Translations under genes and position numbers: made by a program
DNA from: Bacilli bacterium
GTDB lineage: Bacteria; Bacillota_I; Bacilli_A; RFN20; CAG-826
NCBI GenBank assembly: GCA_024698065.1
Contig: JAILRR010000076.1
Span: forward strand, 1-18,470
Direction of reading: 5' to 3'
DNA length: 18,470 bases
Part shown: in pieces, positions 1 to 7,474 of the stretch
Position numbering within the stretch: the stretch's first letter is position 1
Layout: each line of letters starts with the position of its first letter
The notes under the pieces: generated by a model
Told to the model about the DNA's origin: nothing
What the model saw: the letters and a program-made list of their open reading frames with translations, nothing else
The model's database searches: none

Positions 1-294
1 GGCGGTTGGGACGAGGGCGGTGAAGCCATCGACCATACCAAGTCCAGCGCGGAGGATTGGGACGAAGCAAAGCTTCTTGCCAACGATCATCGGCTGAACG
101 GTTTTCTCAATTGGGGTCTCGATCTCGACGCTCTTGGTCGCAACGTGCTTAAGGGCCTCATAGCCTTCCATCATGGCGATCTCTTTGACGACCGTGCGGA
201 ATTCACTAGTTGGGGTGTTCTTGTCACGAAGGATAGCGATCTTGTGAGTTAAGACTGGGTGATTAAGATAAGTGACGTTTGGGTACTCTTTCAT
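1..294 (-). CDS. upp: Uracil phosphoribosyltransferase, N-terminal part (runs off the window)
   Basis: Upp condenses uracil with PRPP to give UMP in the cytoplasm (pyrimidine salvage). Only the first 98 codons are present; the frame is open through base 1, so the C-terminal PRPP-binding loop lies outside. The visible protein begins MKEYPNVTYLNHPVL, continues with the family pattern LTHKIAILRDKNTPTSEFR, and reaches PILRAGLGMVDG, the conserved segment of UPRTases. The ATG at 294-292 is preceded by an AGGAG at about 306-310, correctly spaced. It follows uraA by 33 nt on the same strand, so permease and enzyme are very likely co-transcribed: uracil is imported and then trapped as UMP. Identity is confident; completeness cannot be judged. 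Confidence 0.95.
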   Translation of the reverse strand, partial: MKEYPNVTYLNHPVLTHKIAILRDKNTPTSEFRTVVKEIAMMEGYEALKHVATKSVEIETPIEKTVQPMIVGKKLCFVPILRAGLGMVDGFTALVPTA

Positions 295-327
295 ATTAGG
301 AAATTCTCCTGTTTTGAATATTGTACC

Positions 328-1938
328 TTATTTAGCTTCAGCTGGGGCAGCCGCTTCTTCTTCTTTGGCTTCGGCAGGTTTCTTGTCTCTGAGGACAACG
401 TTCATGATGATACCAAGGATCATAGCGACGGCGGTTGAGGTGATTGTCATGGCATAGCCATTGATGACACCTTTGGTAACAACTTCGACGACACTGTAGG
501 AGACTAATTCGCCTTTGGCATTCAAGCCCATGAACTCTGACATGACCTTTGCGCCAGCTTCGACATCGCTGGTAAGCATTGGGATGTACTCAGTGGTAGT
601 GATCAAGTTCGGGAAGAACTGGAGGGATAAGGCACCGATGCCGGCGACAAGGATGGTGGAAGCGACGAAGATGCTCTTGGTGGCACCCATGTCAATCTTG
701 TTGGCCATAAGGATCTTGACACCAGAGCTAGCGATGAAGCCATAGAGGACTAAGCTAACGCCACCGCAGATGCAGCCTGGGATGGTCTGGACAACAGCCA
801 TGAGTGGGCTGAGGAAGCCAAGGAGGATTGCGATACCGCAAGCCATGGCGATGACTCTGGTGGAAGCGACTTTAGAGACACCGACGACGGCGACGTTCTC
901 GCCATAGGTGGTGTTGGCAGCGCCGCAAAGGCCGCCGGAGAGAGCGGTAGCAACGCCATCACCGATGAGGGTGCGGCTGAGGCCTGGTTCTTCAAGAAGG
1001 TTCTTCTGGATGACACCGGACATGTTCTCGTGATCACCAATGTGTTCGCAGATGGTGACGAGGGAGACTGGGATGAAGAGCATGGCAGCCTGAGCAACGC
1101 CAGACCAGCTAAGAGGCTGGCTATTTTCACCTTGGAGGAAGAGGAATTTTGGATAGTCAAGGAAAGCGACGAATCCACGGAAGCCTCCATCAGCATCGAC
1201 GAAGTTTTTGACGATTGGGTCAAGGTTAACGATTTGGAAGTATTCGTTTCCGCATCCATAGTAGCCAATGAGGGTGAGGATAAGAGCGAAGGCATAGCCA
1301 GCACCCATACCGATAACGAATGGGATGAGTGAAAGGGTCTTTTTGCCATAATGGGCGCAGACACCGGTGACAACCATGGCGACAAGGCCGGATAGGATAG
1401 CAAGTAAGTTGTAAGGATCAGTCTCACCTCTTGAGGTGAGGTTGCCAATAGCACTGCCAGCAAGGCCAAGACCGATGACCATGATTACTGGTCCGATAAC
1501 GAGAGGTGGGAGAAGCTTATTAAGCCATTTGACTCCGCAGAATTTGATAACGATAGCGACAATGACGTAAACGAGACCGACCATGGCCATACCAATAGGT
1601 AAGAGCCAGAGGTTTGGCAATTTCTGAGTTTCAGTAACACCAATGCCAATAGCAGCCATCATTGGGCTGAGGTAGGCAAAGCTCGAGGCCAAGAACATTG
1701 GGCTCTTGAACTTTGTCATGAAGAGATAGAACAAAGTGCCAACGCCAGCGCTCACAATGGTTGGAGCGATGAGCATATACATAAGGTCTCCATATGGCTT
1801 GAAGACGATAAGTGGGACAGTGATACAAGCAACGAACATTGCGAGAACGTGCTGAATCGCAAGAATAGTGGCCTGTCCCCATGATTTTGGGAATTCGTCA
1901 ACATCGACGAGCATTCCGTTTTTACGGGTTTCTTCCAT
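328..1938 (-). CDS. uraA: Uracil permease, NCS2 (nucleobase:cation symporter-2) family
   Basis: This is a multi-pass membrane symporter importing uracil. I chose the ATG at 1938 (MEETRKNG) rather than the upstream ATG at 1956, because that upstream ATG overlaps an AAAGGAG site at 1947-1953 placed 8 nt before 1938; the product is 536 aa. Family marks include QHVLAMFVA near the N-terminus, EHIGDHE (Glu298) and TTYGEN (Glu347). The two glutamates are 49 residues apart, the same spacing as the substrate-binding Glu241 and Glu290 of E. coli UraA. It is longer than E. coli UraA (429 aa) because of an extra loop of about 50 residues in the middle and an Ala/Glu-rich soluble tail ending AAAPAEAK. It lies between apt and upp, downstream of a leader with an intrinsic terminator, so uptake is probably regulated by attenuation. 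Confidence 0.93.
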   Translation of the reverse strand: MEETRKNGMLVDVDEFPKSWGQATILAIQHVLAMFVACITVPLIVFKPYGDLMYMLIAPTIVSAGVGTLFYLFMTKFKSPMFLASSFAYLSPMMAAIGIGVTETQKLPNLWLLPIGMAMVGLVYVIVAIVIKFCGVKWLNKLLPPLVIGPVIMVIGLGLAGSAIGNLTSRGETDPYNLLAILSGLVAMVVTGVCAHYGKKTLSLIPFVIGMGAGYAFALILTLIGYYGCGNEYFQIVNLDPIVKNFVDADGGFRGFVAFLDYPKFLFLQGENSQPLSWSGVAQAAMLFIPVSLVTICEHIGDHENMSGVIQKNLLEEPGLSRTLIGDGVATALSGGLCGAANTTYGENVAVVGVSKVASTRVIAMACGIAILLGFLSPLMAVVQTIPGCICGGVSLVLYGFIASSGVKILMANKIDMGATKSIFVASTILVAGIGALSLQFFPNLITTTEYIPMLTSDVEAGAKVMSEFMGLNAKGELVSYSVVEVVTKGVINGYAMTITSTAVAMILGIIMNVVLRDKKPAEAKEEEAAAPAEAK

Positions 1939-1946
1939 GATTTTTA

Positions 1947-1953
1947 CTCCTTT
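1947..1953 (-). promoter_or_regulatory. Ribosome binding site that fixes the uraA start
   Basis: AAAGGAG on the minus strand lies 8 nt before the ATG at 1938. It overlaps the codons that follow the upstream ATG at 1956, so that upstream codon is unlikely to be the true start. Confidence 0.75.
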
Positions 1954-1984
1954 CATCTAGAAGAAAATTTGAAGGCAATTTGCC

Positions 1985-2014
1985 AAAAAAAAGAGGCTTA
2001 GAAGGTTAAGCCTC
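1985..2014 (-). terminator. Intrinsic terminator in the uraA leader (attenuator candidate)
   Basis: On the minus strand a perfect 8-bp stem (GAGGCTTA with TAAGCCTC, arms 2014-2007 and 2000-1993), a 6-nt loop and eight uridines (1992-1985) form a textbook terminator. It lies about 190 nt after the apt stop and 46 nt before the uraA ATG. It may simply end the prs-apt transcript, but its closeness to uraA and the structured RNA before it favour attenuation of uraA-upp. A short alternative pairing (2020-2024 with 2005-2009) would invade its 5' arm. Confidence 0.85.
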
Positions 2015-2035
2015 GATGATTAACAAATAGCTTTC

Positions 2036-2097
2036 AAATGGGAGGACGACGAGAGATGAAAAACCCATTTCAATGTGCTCTCGACTAGATGAAATGG
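2036..2097 (-). promoter_or_regulatory. Structured leader RNA upstream of uraA
   Basis: Seen directly on the minus strand: an 8-bp perfect hairpin (2097-2090 with 2072-2065). Six bases of its loop (2083-2078, CGAGAG) are perfectly complementary to 2055-2050, giving an H-type pseudoknot with connecting loops of 6, 5 and 9 nt. A competing 7-bp pairing (2070-2064 with 2042-2036) would destroy the first hairpin. The terminator at 2014-1985 follows. Pyrimidine genes of Bacillota are often controlled by PyrR attenuation. The loop word UCGAGAG partly resembles the PyrR-binding loop, but I do not see the full consensus. Function is inferred; there is no experimental or covariation support. Confidence 0.5.
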
Positions 2098-2203
2098 ATT
2101 GACACAAGATGCTCATCGTTCTTTTCCTGTGAAAAAATATAAACAAGTCGACCCTAAATTGGAAGCAAAATTTTTAGTTTTTTATAGGTATTATTTTGTT
2201 GTT

Positions 2204-2722
2204 CTAGTGAGGCACCTTCATGAAGGTCACGACAGGTGTGTCTTTGAAGTGCTCACGGCCTTTGAGATCGGTAAGTTCGATGAGGGTGATGATGCCGGCG
2301 ACCTTGCCTCCGTTCTCCTCAACGAGTTCTTTCATGGCTTTGAGAGTGCCGCCGGTGGCCATAAGGTCATCGATGAGGACAACTCTCATTCCTGGCTTCA
2401 CAAGGAACTCAGGGAGCTCGATGACGGCTTTGCCGTATTCGAGGGTGAATTCTTTGGCGATGGTGCTTCCTGGAAGCTTGCCCTGCTTTCTTGCCATGAT
2501 GAAGCCGACATTGGCCTCAAGAGCGACTGGGCAGCCGAAGATGAATCCTCTTGATTCAGGTCCGATGATGAAATCGGCTTCCCACTCCTTCACGTAAGAG
2601 GCCATCTCTTTGATGGCGCTTCTGAAGGCGTCAGGATTGGCAAGAAGAGGAGAGATGTCTTTGAAGGAAATCTCTTTGGTTGGGAAGCCTTCAATGACGC
2701 GGATGTACTTTGAATAGTCCAT
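2204..2722 (-). CDS. apt: Adenine phosphoribosyltransferase
   Basis: Apt converts adenine and PRPP to AMP in the cytoplasm. At 172 aa it has the normal family length. The N-terminus DYSKYIRVIEGFPTKEISFKDISPLL is the standard Apt opening. FIIGPESRGFIFG (about residues 51-63) is the conserved loop, and VVLIDDLMATGGT (114-126) is the PRPP-binding signature with both aspartates and the TGG phosphate loop intact. The ATG at 2722 follows a CGAGGT SD site in the 20-nt gap after prs, so prs and apt form an operon: the enzyme making PRPP lies next to one using it. Nothing looks damaged. Confidence 0.97.
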   Translation of the reverse strand: MDYSKYIRVIEGFPTKEISFKDISPLLANPDAFRSAIKEMASYVKEWEADFIIGPESRGFIFGCPVALEANVGFIMARKQGKLPGSTIAKEFTLEYGKAVIELPEFLVKPGMRVVLIDDLMATGGTLKAMKELVEENGGKVAGIITLIELTDLKGREHFKDTPVVTFMKVPH

Positions 2723-2742
2723 TGGTATATACCTCGAATGAA

Positions 2743-3723
2743 TTAGCTGTTGGCGGAATCTTTATGGCCGATCGCGTTATAGACACCAGAGAGTGGGACG
2801 TTATTGACGATACGGTCGATGGTCTCCGCGATGACAGTAGAAAGGCTAACGACTCTGAAGATACCAAGCTCTTTGAATCTTTCGGAAAGAGGAATGGAAT
2901 CGGAGACGATGATGGAATCGAATGGGTTCTCTTCTGTGAGAAGGCTATAGCATGGATCGCTAAGGACGGCGTGGACGGCCATCATGCGGACGCTCTTGGC
3001 GCCGTTGGCTCTTAAAGCCTTCGCACCGGCGATTGCGCTTCTGCAGGTATCGATCATGTCATCGATCATGATGCAGTCTCTGCCTTTGACATCACCGATG
3101 ATGTTCATGACTTCTGGTTCGAGTTTGTTGTTTCTTCTCTTATCGATGATGGCGATTGGAGCGTTAAGCATCTCAGCGAGGTCACGGGCACGGTTGACTC
3201 CACCATGGTCTGGCGAGACAACGGTGATGTTCTCGCAGTTTTTGCAAGATTCGATGAAGTCGTTTCCAAGAAGAGGAACGGCAGTAAGGTCATCGACTAA
3301 GCAAGAGAAGAAGCCCTGCTCTTGGGCGGCGTGGAGGTTGACGGTGACGACACGGTCAACTCCGGCAGTCGTAAGAAGATGGGCGACAAGGGCGGCAGTG
3401 ATTGGCTGACGTGGCTTGGCTTTTCTGTCTTGTCTTGCATATCCGAAATAAGGGACGATGAGATTGATTTCGTGGGCGCTTGCTCTACGGAGAGCGTCGA
3501 CGAAGATGAGAACTTCCATTAAGTTCTCGTTAACTGGTGGGCAGGTTGATTGGATGATGAAGACATCCTTGCCTCTAACGGTATCGACCGGTTCGACGAT
3601 CGTTTCCCCTGAAGGGAATTTCTTGATGATTCTTTCTCCGAGCTTGACCCCAAGTTTATTGGCGACTTCTTGAGCCAAATCCTGGTTGGCGCTGAGGGAA
3701 AACAGAACCGCATTATCCAACAT
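2743..3723 (-). CDS. prs: Ribose-phosphate pyrophosphokinase (PRPP synthase)
   Basis: It transfers pyrophosphate from ATP to ribose 5-phosphate, giving PRPP for nucleotide synthesis and salvage. The 326-residue length is usual for class I enzymes. Visible signatures are FPSGET (36-41), the ATP-site block YFGYARQDRKAKPRQPITA (92-110), the metal-binding NLHAAQEQGFF (129-139) and SPDHGGVNRAR (170-180). The PRPP/ribose-phosphate loop reads DDMIDTCRSA (221-230), whereas most homologues have DDxIDTAGT or DDxIDTGGT. The small glycine-bearing phosphate loop is therefore changed to Cys-Arg-Ser, and the later HPxxSG motif is HAVLSD. The reading frame there is clean. The start has a GGGGAGG SD at 3730-3736. 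It is the first gene of the salvage cluster. Confidence 0.93.
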   Translation of the reverse strand: MLDNAVLFSLSANQDLAQEVANKLGVKLGERIIKKFPSGETIVEPVDTVRGKDVFIIQSTCPPVNENLMEVLIFVDALRRASAHEINLIVPYFGYARQDRKAKPRQPITAALVAHLLTTAGVDRVVTVNLHAAQEQGFFSCLVDDLTAVPLLGNDFIESCKNCENITVVSPDHGGVNRARDLAEMLNAPIAIIDKRRNNKLEPEVMNIIGDVKGRDCIMIDDMIDTCRSAIAGAKALRANGAKSVRMMAVHAVLSDPCYSLLTEENPFDSIIVSDSIPLSERFKELGIFRVVSLSTVIAETIDRIVNNVPLSGVYNAIGHKDSANS

Positions 3724-3763
3724 TGTTTAACCTCCCCTAACAATAGCTGGTTTTCTAACCGTA

Positions 3764-3778
3764 GAATATTATATATTC
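3764..3778 (-). promoter_or_regulatory. prs: Candidate prs promoter -10 inside a palindrome
   Basis: The minus strand carries a perfect TATAAT (3773-3768) about 45 nt before the prs ATG. It sits within a palindrome with 6-bp arms (GAATAT and ATATTC around a 3-nt centre). No good -35 is seen at 17 nt. The palindrome could be a repressor site or chance AT-rich symmetry. Confidence 0.5.
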
Positions 3779-3877
3779 AAGCCCGCTCTTCTTCATCTTA
3801 AAAAACACGACATTTTTCCATGTCATATCGCGTGCAGCGTGCGTAGGCGCATTAAAAGTAGTAGGATTAACCGGGTC

Positions 3878-3894
3878 AGGAGGGAAAAGTTACG
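3878..3894 (+). promoter_or_regulatory. Strong SD followed by a non-canonical ACG start
   Basis: AGGAGGG (3878-3884) is followed after 7 nt by ACG (3892-3894) in frame with the exporter. No ATG, GTG or TTG lies between the upstream in-frame stop (3868-3870) and 3949. Either ACG is used as start or this copy carries an ATG-to-ACG change. Confidence 0.6.
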
Positions 3895-5703
3895 CTTTTA
3901 GGAAAGTATCTCAAAAAGTATTACAAACAACTTGCCTTCTTTTTCATCATGGGCGCAATCGCCCTCATGATCGTCGATGTCGTCGAGACCGAGATACCAA
4001 GATTCTTGCAGATCTTCATCGATAGAGTTAACGGAGTCGAAACATTATCAGAGATCCCCCAAGATGAAGTTTGGGGCATCATTTGGAAACTCATCGTCTG
4101 CGCAATCATCATCCTAGTTGGAAGAATCGCCTGGAGGCTTTTCATTTTCTATGCCTCAAGGAAAATCGAAGCTGGACTCAGAAGAGACATGTTTGAGAAG
4201 TCGATGAGGCTTTCGAGCAACTTCTACCACGAGAACAAAAGCGGAACCATCATGGGTTGGTTCACGACCGATATTGAGACAATAGGCGAATATTTCGGAT
4301 GGGGAACCGTCATGCTCATCGACGCGAGTTTCCTCGCCATCATCGTCATCATCCGCATGATCACCGTCGACCTGACTTTGACGCTTGTCGCCGCCATCCC
4401 AATCGTCCTCATCGCTCTTTGGAGCGGTCTTTCTGAGAAGTTCATGGCGAAGAAATGGGAAGAAAGGCAAAACGCCTACGACAAGCTCTACGACTTCGCT
4501 GACGAGAATTTCACCGGCATCAGAGTCATCAAGGCCTTCGTCAAAGAGCAGAAAGAAATCCATGCTTTTGCGAAAATCGCCCGAAAAAACCGCGACGTCA
4601 ATTTTCAGTTCGGCAAGTTCGAGGCGACTGTCGGTGCCGTCATCGACATCATCATCTATCTGACAGCTGGCCTCTCCCTTGGCTTTGGCGGCTATTTCAT
4701 CTACCAGGCTTTCATTGGAGAACCAATCAACATCTTCGGCACCCTTATCGACATCACCATCGGTCAGCTTGTCGAATTCCTTACCTATTTCGATTTGCTT
4801 ATCTGGCCTCTTATCGCCTTAGGACAAATCGTCACCATGAAGAGCCGCGCTAAAACGTCGTTAAAGAGAATCACCCGCTTCCTTGATTCCGAAGAGGATG
4901 TCAAATCGCCTATCGATGCCATTGCGTTTAAGGACGTCAAAGGCGAAATCACATTCAAGAACCTCACCTTCAATTACGAAAGCGAATCCGAGCCCGCTCT
5001 TAAGGATGTGAGCTTCACCATCAGGCCAGGCGAAACCATCGGAGTCGTTGGCAAAATCGGATCAGGAAAGAGCTCTTTGGCTACCCTCTTGCTCCGCTTA
5101 TACAACTTTGAGGAAGGGCATGTCTTCATTGATGGCGTCGACCTCATGAAAGCGGACATCACCTCGCTTAGAGACAATATCGCCTACGCTCCGCAAGACA
5201 ATTTCCTTTTTAGTGACAGCATTTCGAATAACATCGCCTTCTCTAGCGAAAGCGTTGACCAAAAGAAAGTTGAGGAAGCCGCTAACTTTGCTGACATCGA
5301 TAGCAATATCGAAGAGAGTTTCCCTAACAAATACGAGACCGTCTCAGGTGAAAGAGGCATCACTCTTTCTGGAGGCCAAAAACAACGTATCTCTTTAGCG
5401 AGAGCCTATTACAAAAACGCCCCAATCATGATCATGGACGACACAGTCTCCGCGGTCGATATGAAGACCGAGGAAAATATTCTCCATAACGTAGCGGAGC
5501 TCCGTAAAGGACTCACCACCATCGTCATTGCCTCAAGGGTCTCGACCGTCAGGAAGATGGACCGCATCCTTGTCATGAAAGATGGCACGGTGGACGCTTT
5601 CGATACGCATGAGAACCTCATGAAGAAGAGCCAAACCTATCAGAACATGGTCTATCTCCAACAGCTTGAGGCCGAAGTGAAAGGAGGGAACGCAAATGAC
5701 TGA
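3892..5703 (+). CDS. Heterodimeric ABC exporter, subunit with degenerate ATPase site (BmrC/LmrC/TM287-like)
   Basis: A membrane exporter half-transporter of 603 aa if started here: an N-terminal six-helix ABC transmembrane domain, then a nucleotide-binding domain. Walker A is GKIGSGKSS (387-395), the Q-loop is in YAPQDNF, and the signature LSGGQ (492-496) is intact. Walker B ends DD (516-517), with Asp where the catalytic Glu belongs, and the H-loop reads IASRVST with Ser548 replacing the switch His. This is the non-catalytic half typical of BmrCD/LmrCD/TM287-288 exporters. The first ATG is at 3949, but it cuts into the first membrane helix and has no SD. The frame is open upstream to 3871, and an AGGAGGG at 3878-3884 sits 7 nt before ACG at 3892, followed by LLGKYLKKYYKQL, a normal N-terminus. 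I prefer that start. It overlaps the next gene by 8 nt. Confidence 0.88.
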   Translation, partial: TLLGKYLKKYYKQLAFFFIMGAIALMIVDVVETEIPRFLQIFIDRVNGVETLSEIPQDEVWGIIWKLIVCAIIILVGRIAWRLFIFYASRKIEAGLRRDMFEKSMRLSSNFYHENKSGTIMGWFTTDIETIGEYFGWGTVMLIDASFLAIIVIIRMITVDLTLTLVAAIPIVLIALWSGLSEKFMAKKWEERQNAYDKLYDFADENFTGIRVIKAFVKEQKEIHAFAKIARKNRDVNFQFGKFEATVGAVIDIIIYLTAGLSLGFGGYFIYQAFIGEPINIFGTLIDITIGQLVEFLTYFDLLIWPLIALGQIVTMKSRAKTSLKRITRFLDSEEDVKSPIDAIAFKDVKGEITFKNLTFNYESESEPALKDVSFTIRPGETIGVVGKIGSGKSSLATLLLRLYNFEEGHVFIDGVDLMKADITSLRDNIAYAPQDNFLFSDSISNNIAFSSESVDQKKVEEAANFADIDSNIEESFPNKYETVSGERGITLSGGQKQRISLARAYYKNAPIMIMDDTVSAVDMKTEENILHNVAELRKGLTTIVIASRVSTVRKMDRILVMKDGTVDAFDTHENLMKKSQTYQNMVYLQQLEAEVKGGNAND

Positions 5704-7474
5704 AGAAGAGTTTGAAAAAGCAATGCTTCATGGCGACCGTAAGATTCCTTTCTTCACCCTCCTGAAGAGAACTCTTGCTTATGCAAAAGGCGATATGTGG
5801 AGAATCGTTCTTTCCTTGTTCGTCCTCACCGTTGGGGTCATCATCGACCTCTTGCTCCCAATCATCGAGAAATGGTTCGTTGATTATCTTGATGCCAAGC
5901 ATATGCAGAATGCCGTCCTTTCCGTCATCATCGGAGTGGCAATTGGCTATATCGTCCTTGCAGTCATCAACAAGCTCATCAGCTTTTTGATGTCTCTTCT
6001 TCTCCAGAAAGCAGGACAGAACATCGTCGAAAGACTCAGGATGGACGTCTTCTCCCATATTGAGAACATGTCCCAGAACCAGCTGAATGAGATGCCGGTT
6101 GGCTCTCTTGTCACGAGGGTGGCGAACTACACCGCAGCAGTCTCCAATCTTTTCACCGATGTCCTTGTTCGTTTCATCATGAACATGCTGACCATTGTGA
6201 CCGTATTCGTCATCATGATCACCTTAAGCTGGGAGCTTTCCCTCGTTCTTCTTGTCTTTGCCGTCATCGTTGGGGTCACTTCTTTCTTCTTCGTTGGGGT
6301 GATCGCTAACAAATACAGAACAGAAAGAAAGAACACTTCCATCCTCAATTCCTTCCTTAGCGAGAACCTCCAAGGAATGAGAATCATCGGCATCTTCAAC
6401 CAAGAAAAGAAGAAACAGTCAGAATTTGATAGGAACAATGAGAGCTTGAGACAGTCCGCCTATGGCATCAACGTGGCCTTCACTTTCTATAGGCCATTCA
6501 TGTCATTCCTCTCTTATGGGGCTATCGCGACCACCTTTGGTGTCGGATTCGCCTTAAGCTTCACCCCTGGTCTATTCGTTGCGTTCTATCTCTACGTCAA
6601 CCGCTTCTTCAAACCAATACAGGAACTTGCCGATGAGCTTAACACCATTCAGGGCGCCCTCACCTCAAGCGAAAAACTCTTCAACCTCCTTGACGTCAAA
6701 CCGGAGGTCATCGACAAAGAGGACGCGGTCGAAATCGATTCCTTCAAAGGCAAGATCGAATTCAGGAACGTTTGGTTTGCCTACGAGAAGAATAACTGGA
6801 TTCTCAAAGACGTTTCCTTCACCGTGAACCCAAAAGAGACGGTCGCTTTCGTGGGAGCGACAGGCGCTGGCAAGACCACCATCCTTTCTCTCATCGTCAG
6901 AAACTTTGAGATCCAGAAAGGCCAAATCCTCATTGATGACATCGACATCACCCACATCAAAGTCAAATCGCTTAGGAAAGCGGTCGGACAGATGCTTCAG
7001 GACGTTTTCCTTTTCTCTGGTACGATTAAGAGTAATGTCTCTTTAAGAGACGAGTCATTCAATGACGAGGAGATCGTTGAAGCTTGCAAATACGTGAATG
7101 CCTCTAGTTTCATTGAGAAATTACCAGACACCTACAATGAGGAAGTCATAGAAGGTGGAGCCAACTTCTCTAGCGGACAAAGGCAGCTTCTTTCTTTCGC
7201 TAGAACCGTCCTCCATAAACCTCAGGTCCTCATTCTTGATGAGGCTACTGCGAATATCGACACGGAAACCGAGATGCTCATCCAAGAGTCTTTGGAGAAG
7301 ATGAAGAACATCGGGACAATGCTCGTCGTCGCCCATAGGCTTTCGACCATTCAGCACGCGGACAATATCATCGTCCTTCAAAACGGCGAAATCATTGAAG
7401 AAGGAAACCATCAAGCCTTGTTGAAGAAGAAAGGCTACTACTTCAAGCTCTACCAACTTCAGTTCGAGAATTAG
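5696..7474 (+). CDS. Heterodimeric ABC exporter, catalytic-site subunit (BmrD/LmrD/TM288-like)
   Basis: The partner half-transporter, 592 aa: six predicted membrane helices and then a nucleotide-binding domain. Walker A is GATGAGKT (387-394), the Q-loop is in GQMLQDVF, Walker B is LILDEAT with catalytic Glu516, and the H-loop VVAHRLST has His547. The signature is FSSGQ (491-495) rather than LSGGQ. The defects are complementary to those of the first subunit: the degenerate site pairs subunit 1 Walker B/H-loop with this altered signature, while the catalytic site pairs this Walker B/H-loop with the intact LSGGQ of subunit 1. The start ATG lies in ATGACTGA, overlapping the stop of subunit 1, and is preceded by AAAGGAGGG, so the two are translationally coupled. 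Substrate is unknown; the family exports drugs and other amphiphiles. Confidence 0.93.
   Translation: MTEEEFEKAMLHGDRKIPFFTLLKRTLAYAKGDMWRIVLSLFVLTVGVIIDLLLPIIEKWFVDYLDAKHMQNAVLSVIIGVAIGYIVLAVINKLISFLMSLLLQKAGQNIVERLRMDVFSHIENMSQNQLNEMPVGSLVTRVANYTAAVSNLFTDVLVRFIMNMLTIVTVFVIMITLSWELSLVLLVFAVIVGVTSFFFVGVIANKYRTERKNTSILNSFLSENLQGMRIIGIFNQEKKKQSEFDRNNESLRQSAYGINVAFTFYRPFMSFLSYGAIATTFGVGFALSFTPGLFVAFYLYVNRFFKPIQELADELNTIQGALTSSEKLFNLLDVKPEVIDKEDAVEIDSFKGKIEFRNVWFAYEKNNWILKDVSFTVNPKETVAFVGATGAGKTTILSLIVRNFEIQKGQILIDDIDITHIKVKSLRKAVGQMLQDVFLFSGTIKSNVSLRDESFNDEEIVEACKYVNASSFIEKLPDTYNEEVIEGGANFSSGQRQLLSFARTVLHKPQVLILDEATANIDTETEMLIQESLEKMKNIGTMLVVAHRLSTIQHADNIIVLQNGEIIEEGNHQALLKKKGYYFKLYQLQFEN

Noticed and set aside
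1030..1332. Plus-strand open frame of 100 codons inside uraA
   Set aside because: Acidic, low-complexity shadow of a membrane protein gene; no SD and no family resemblance, while the minus strand encodes a canonical permease.
2064..2097. A definite PyrR-binding loop before uraA
   Set aside because: Only part of the loop word (UCGAGAG) resembles the PyrR consensus; the remaining conserved positions do not match, so I left the sensor unnamed.
3808..3850. GACAT...ATGTC hairpin and the GCGTGC direct repeat between prs and the exporter
   Set aside because: Five to seven base pairs and one 6-bp repeat in a short spacer are within chance expectation. No T-tract or recognisable site accompanies them.
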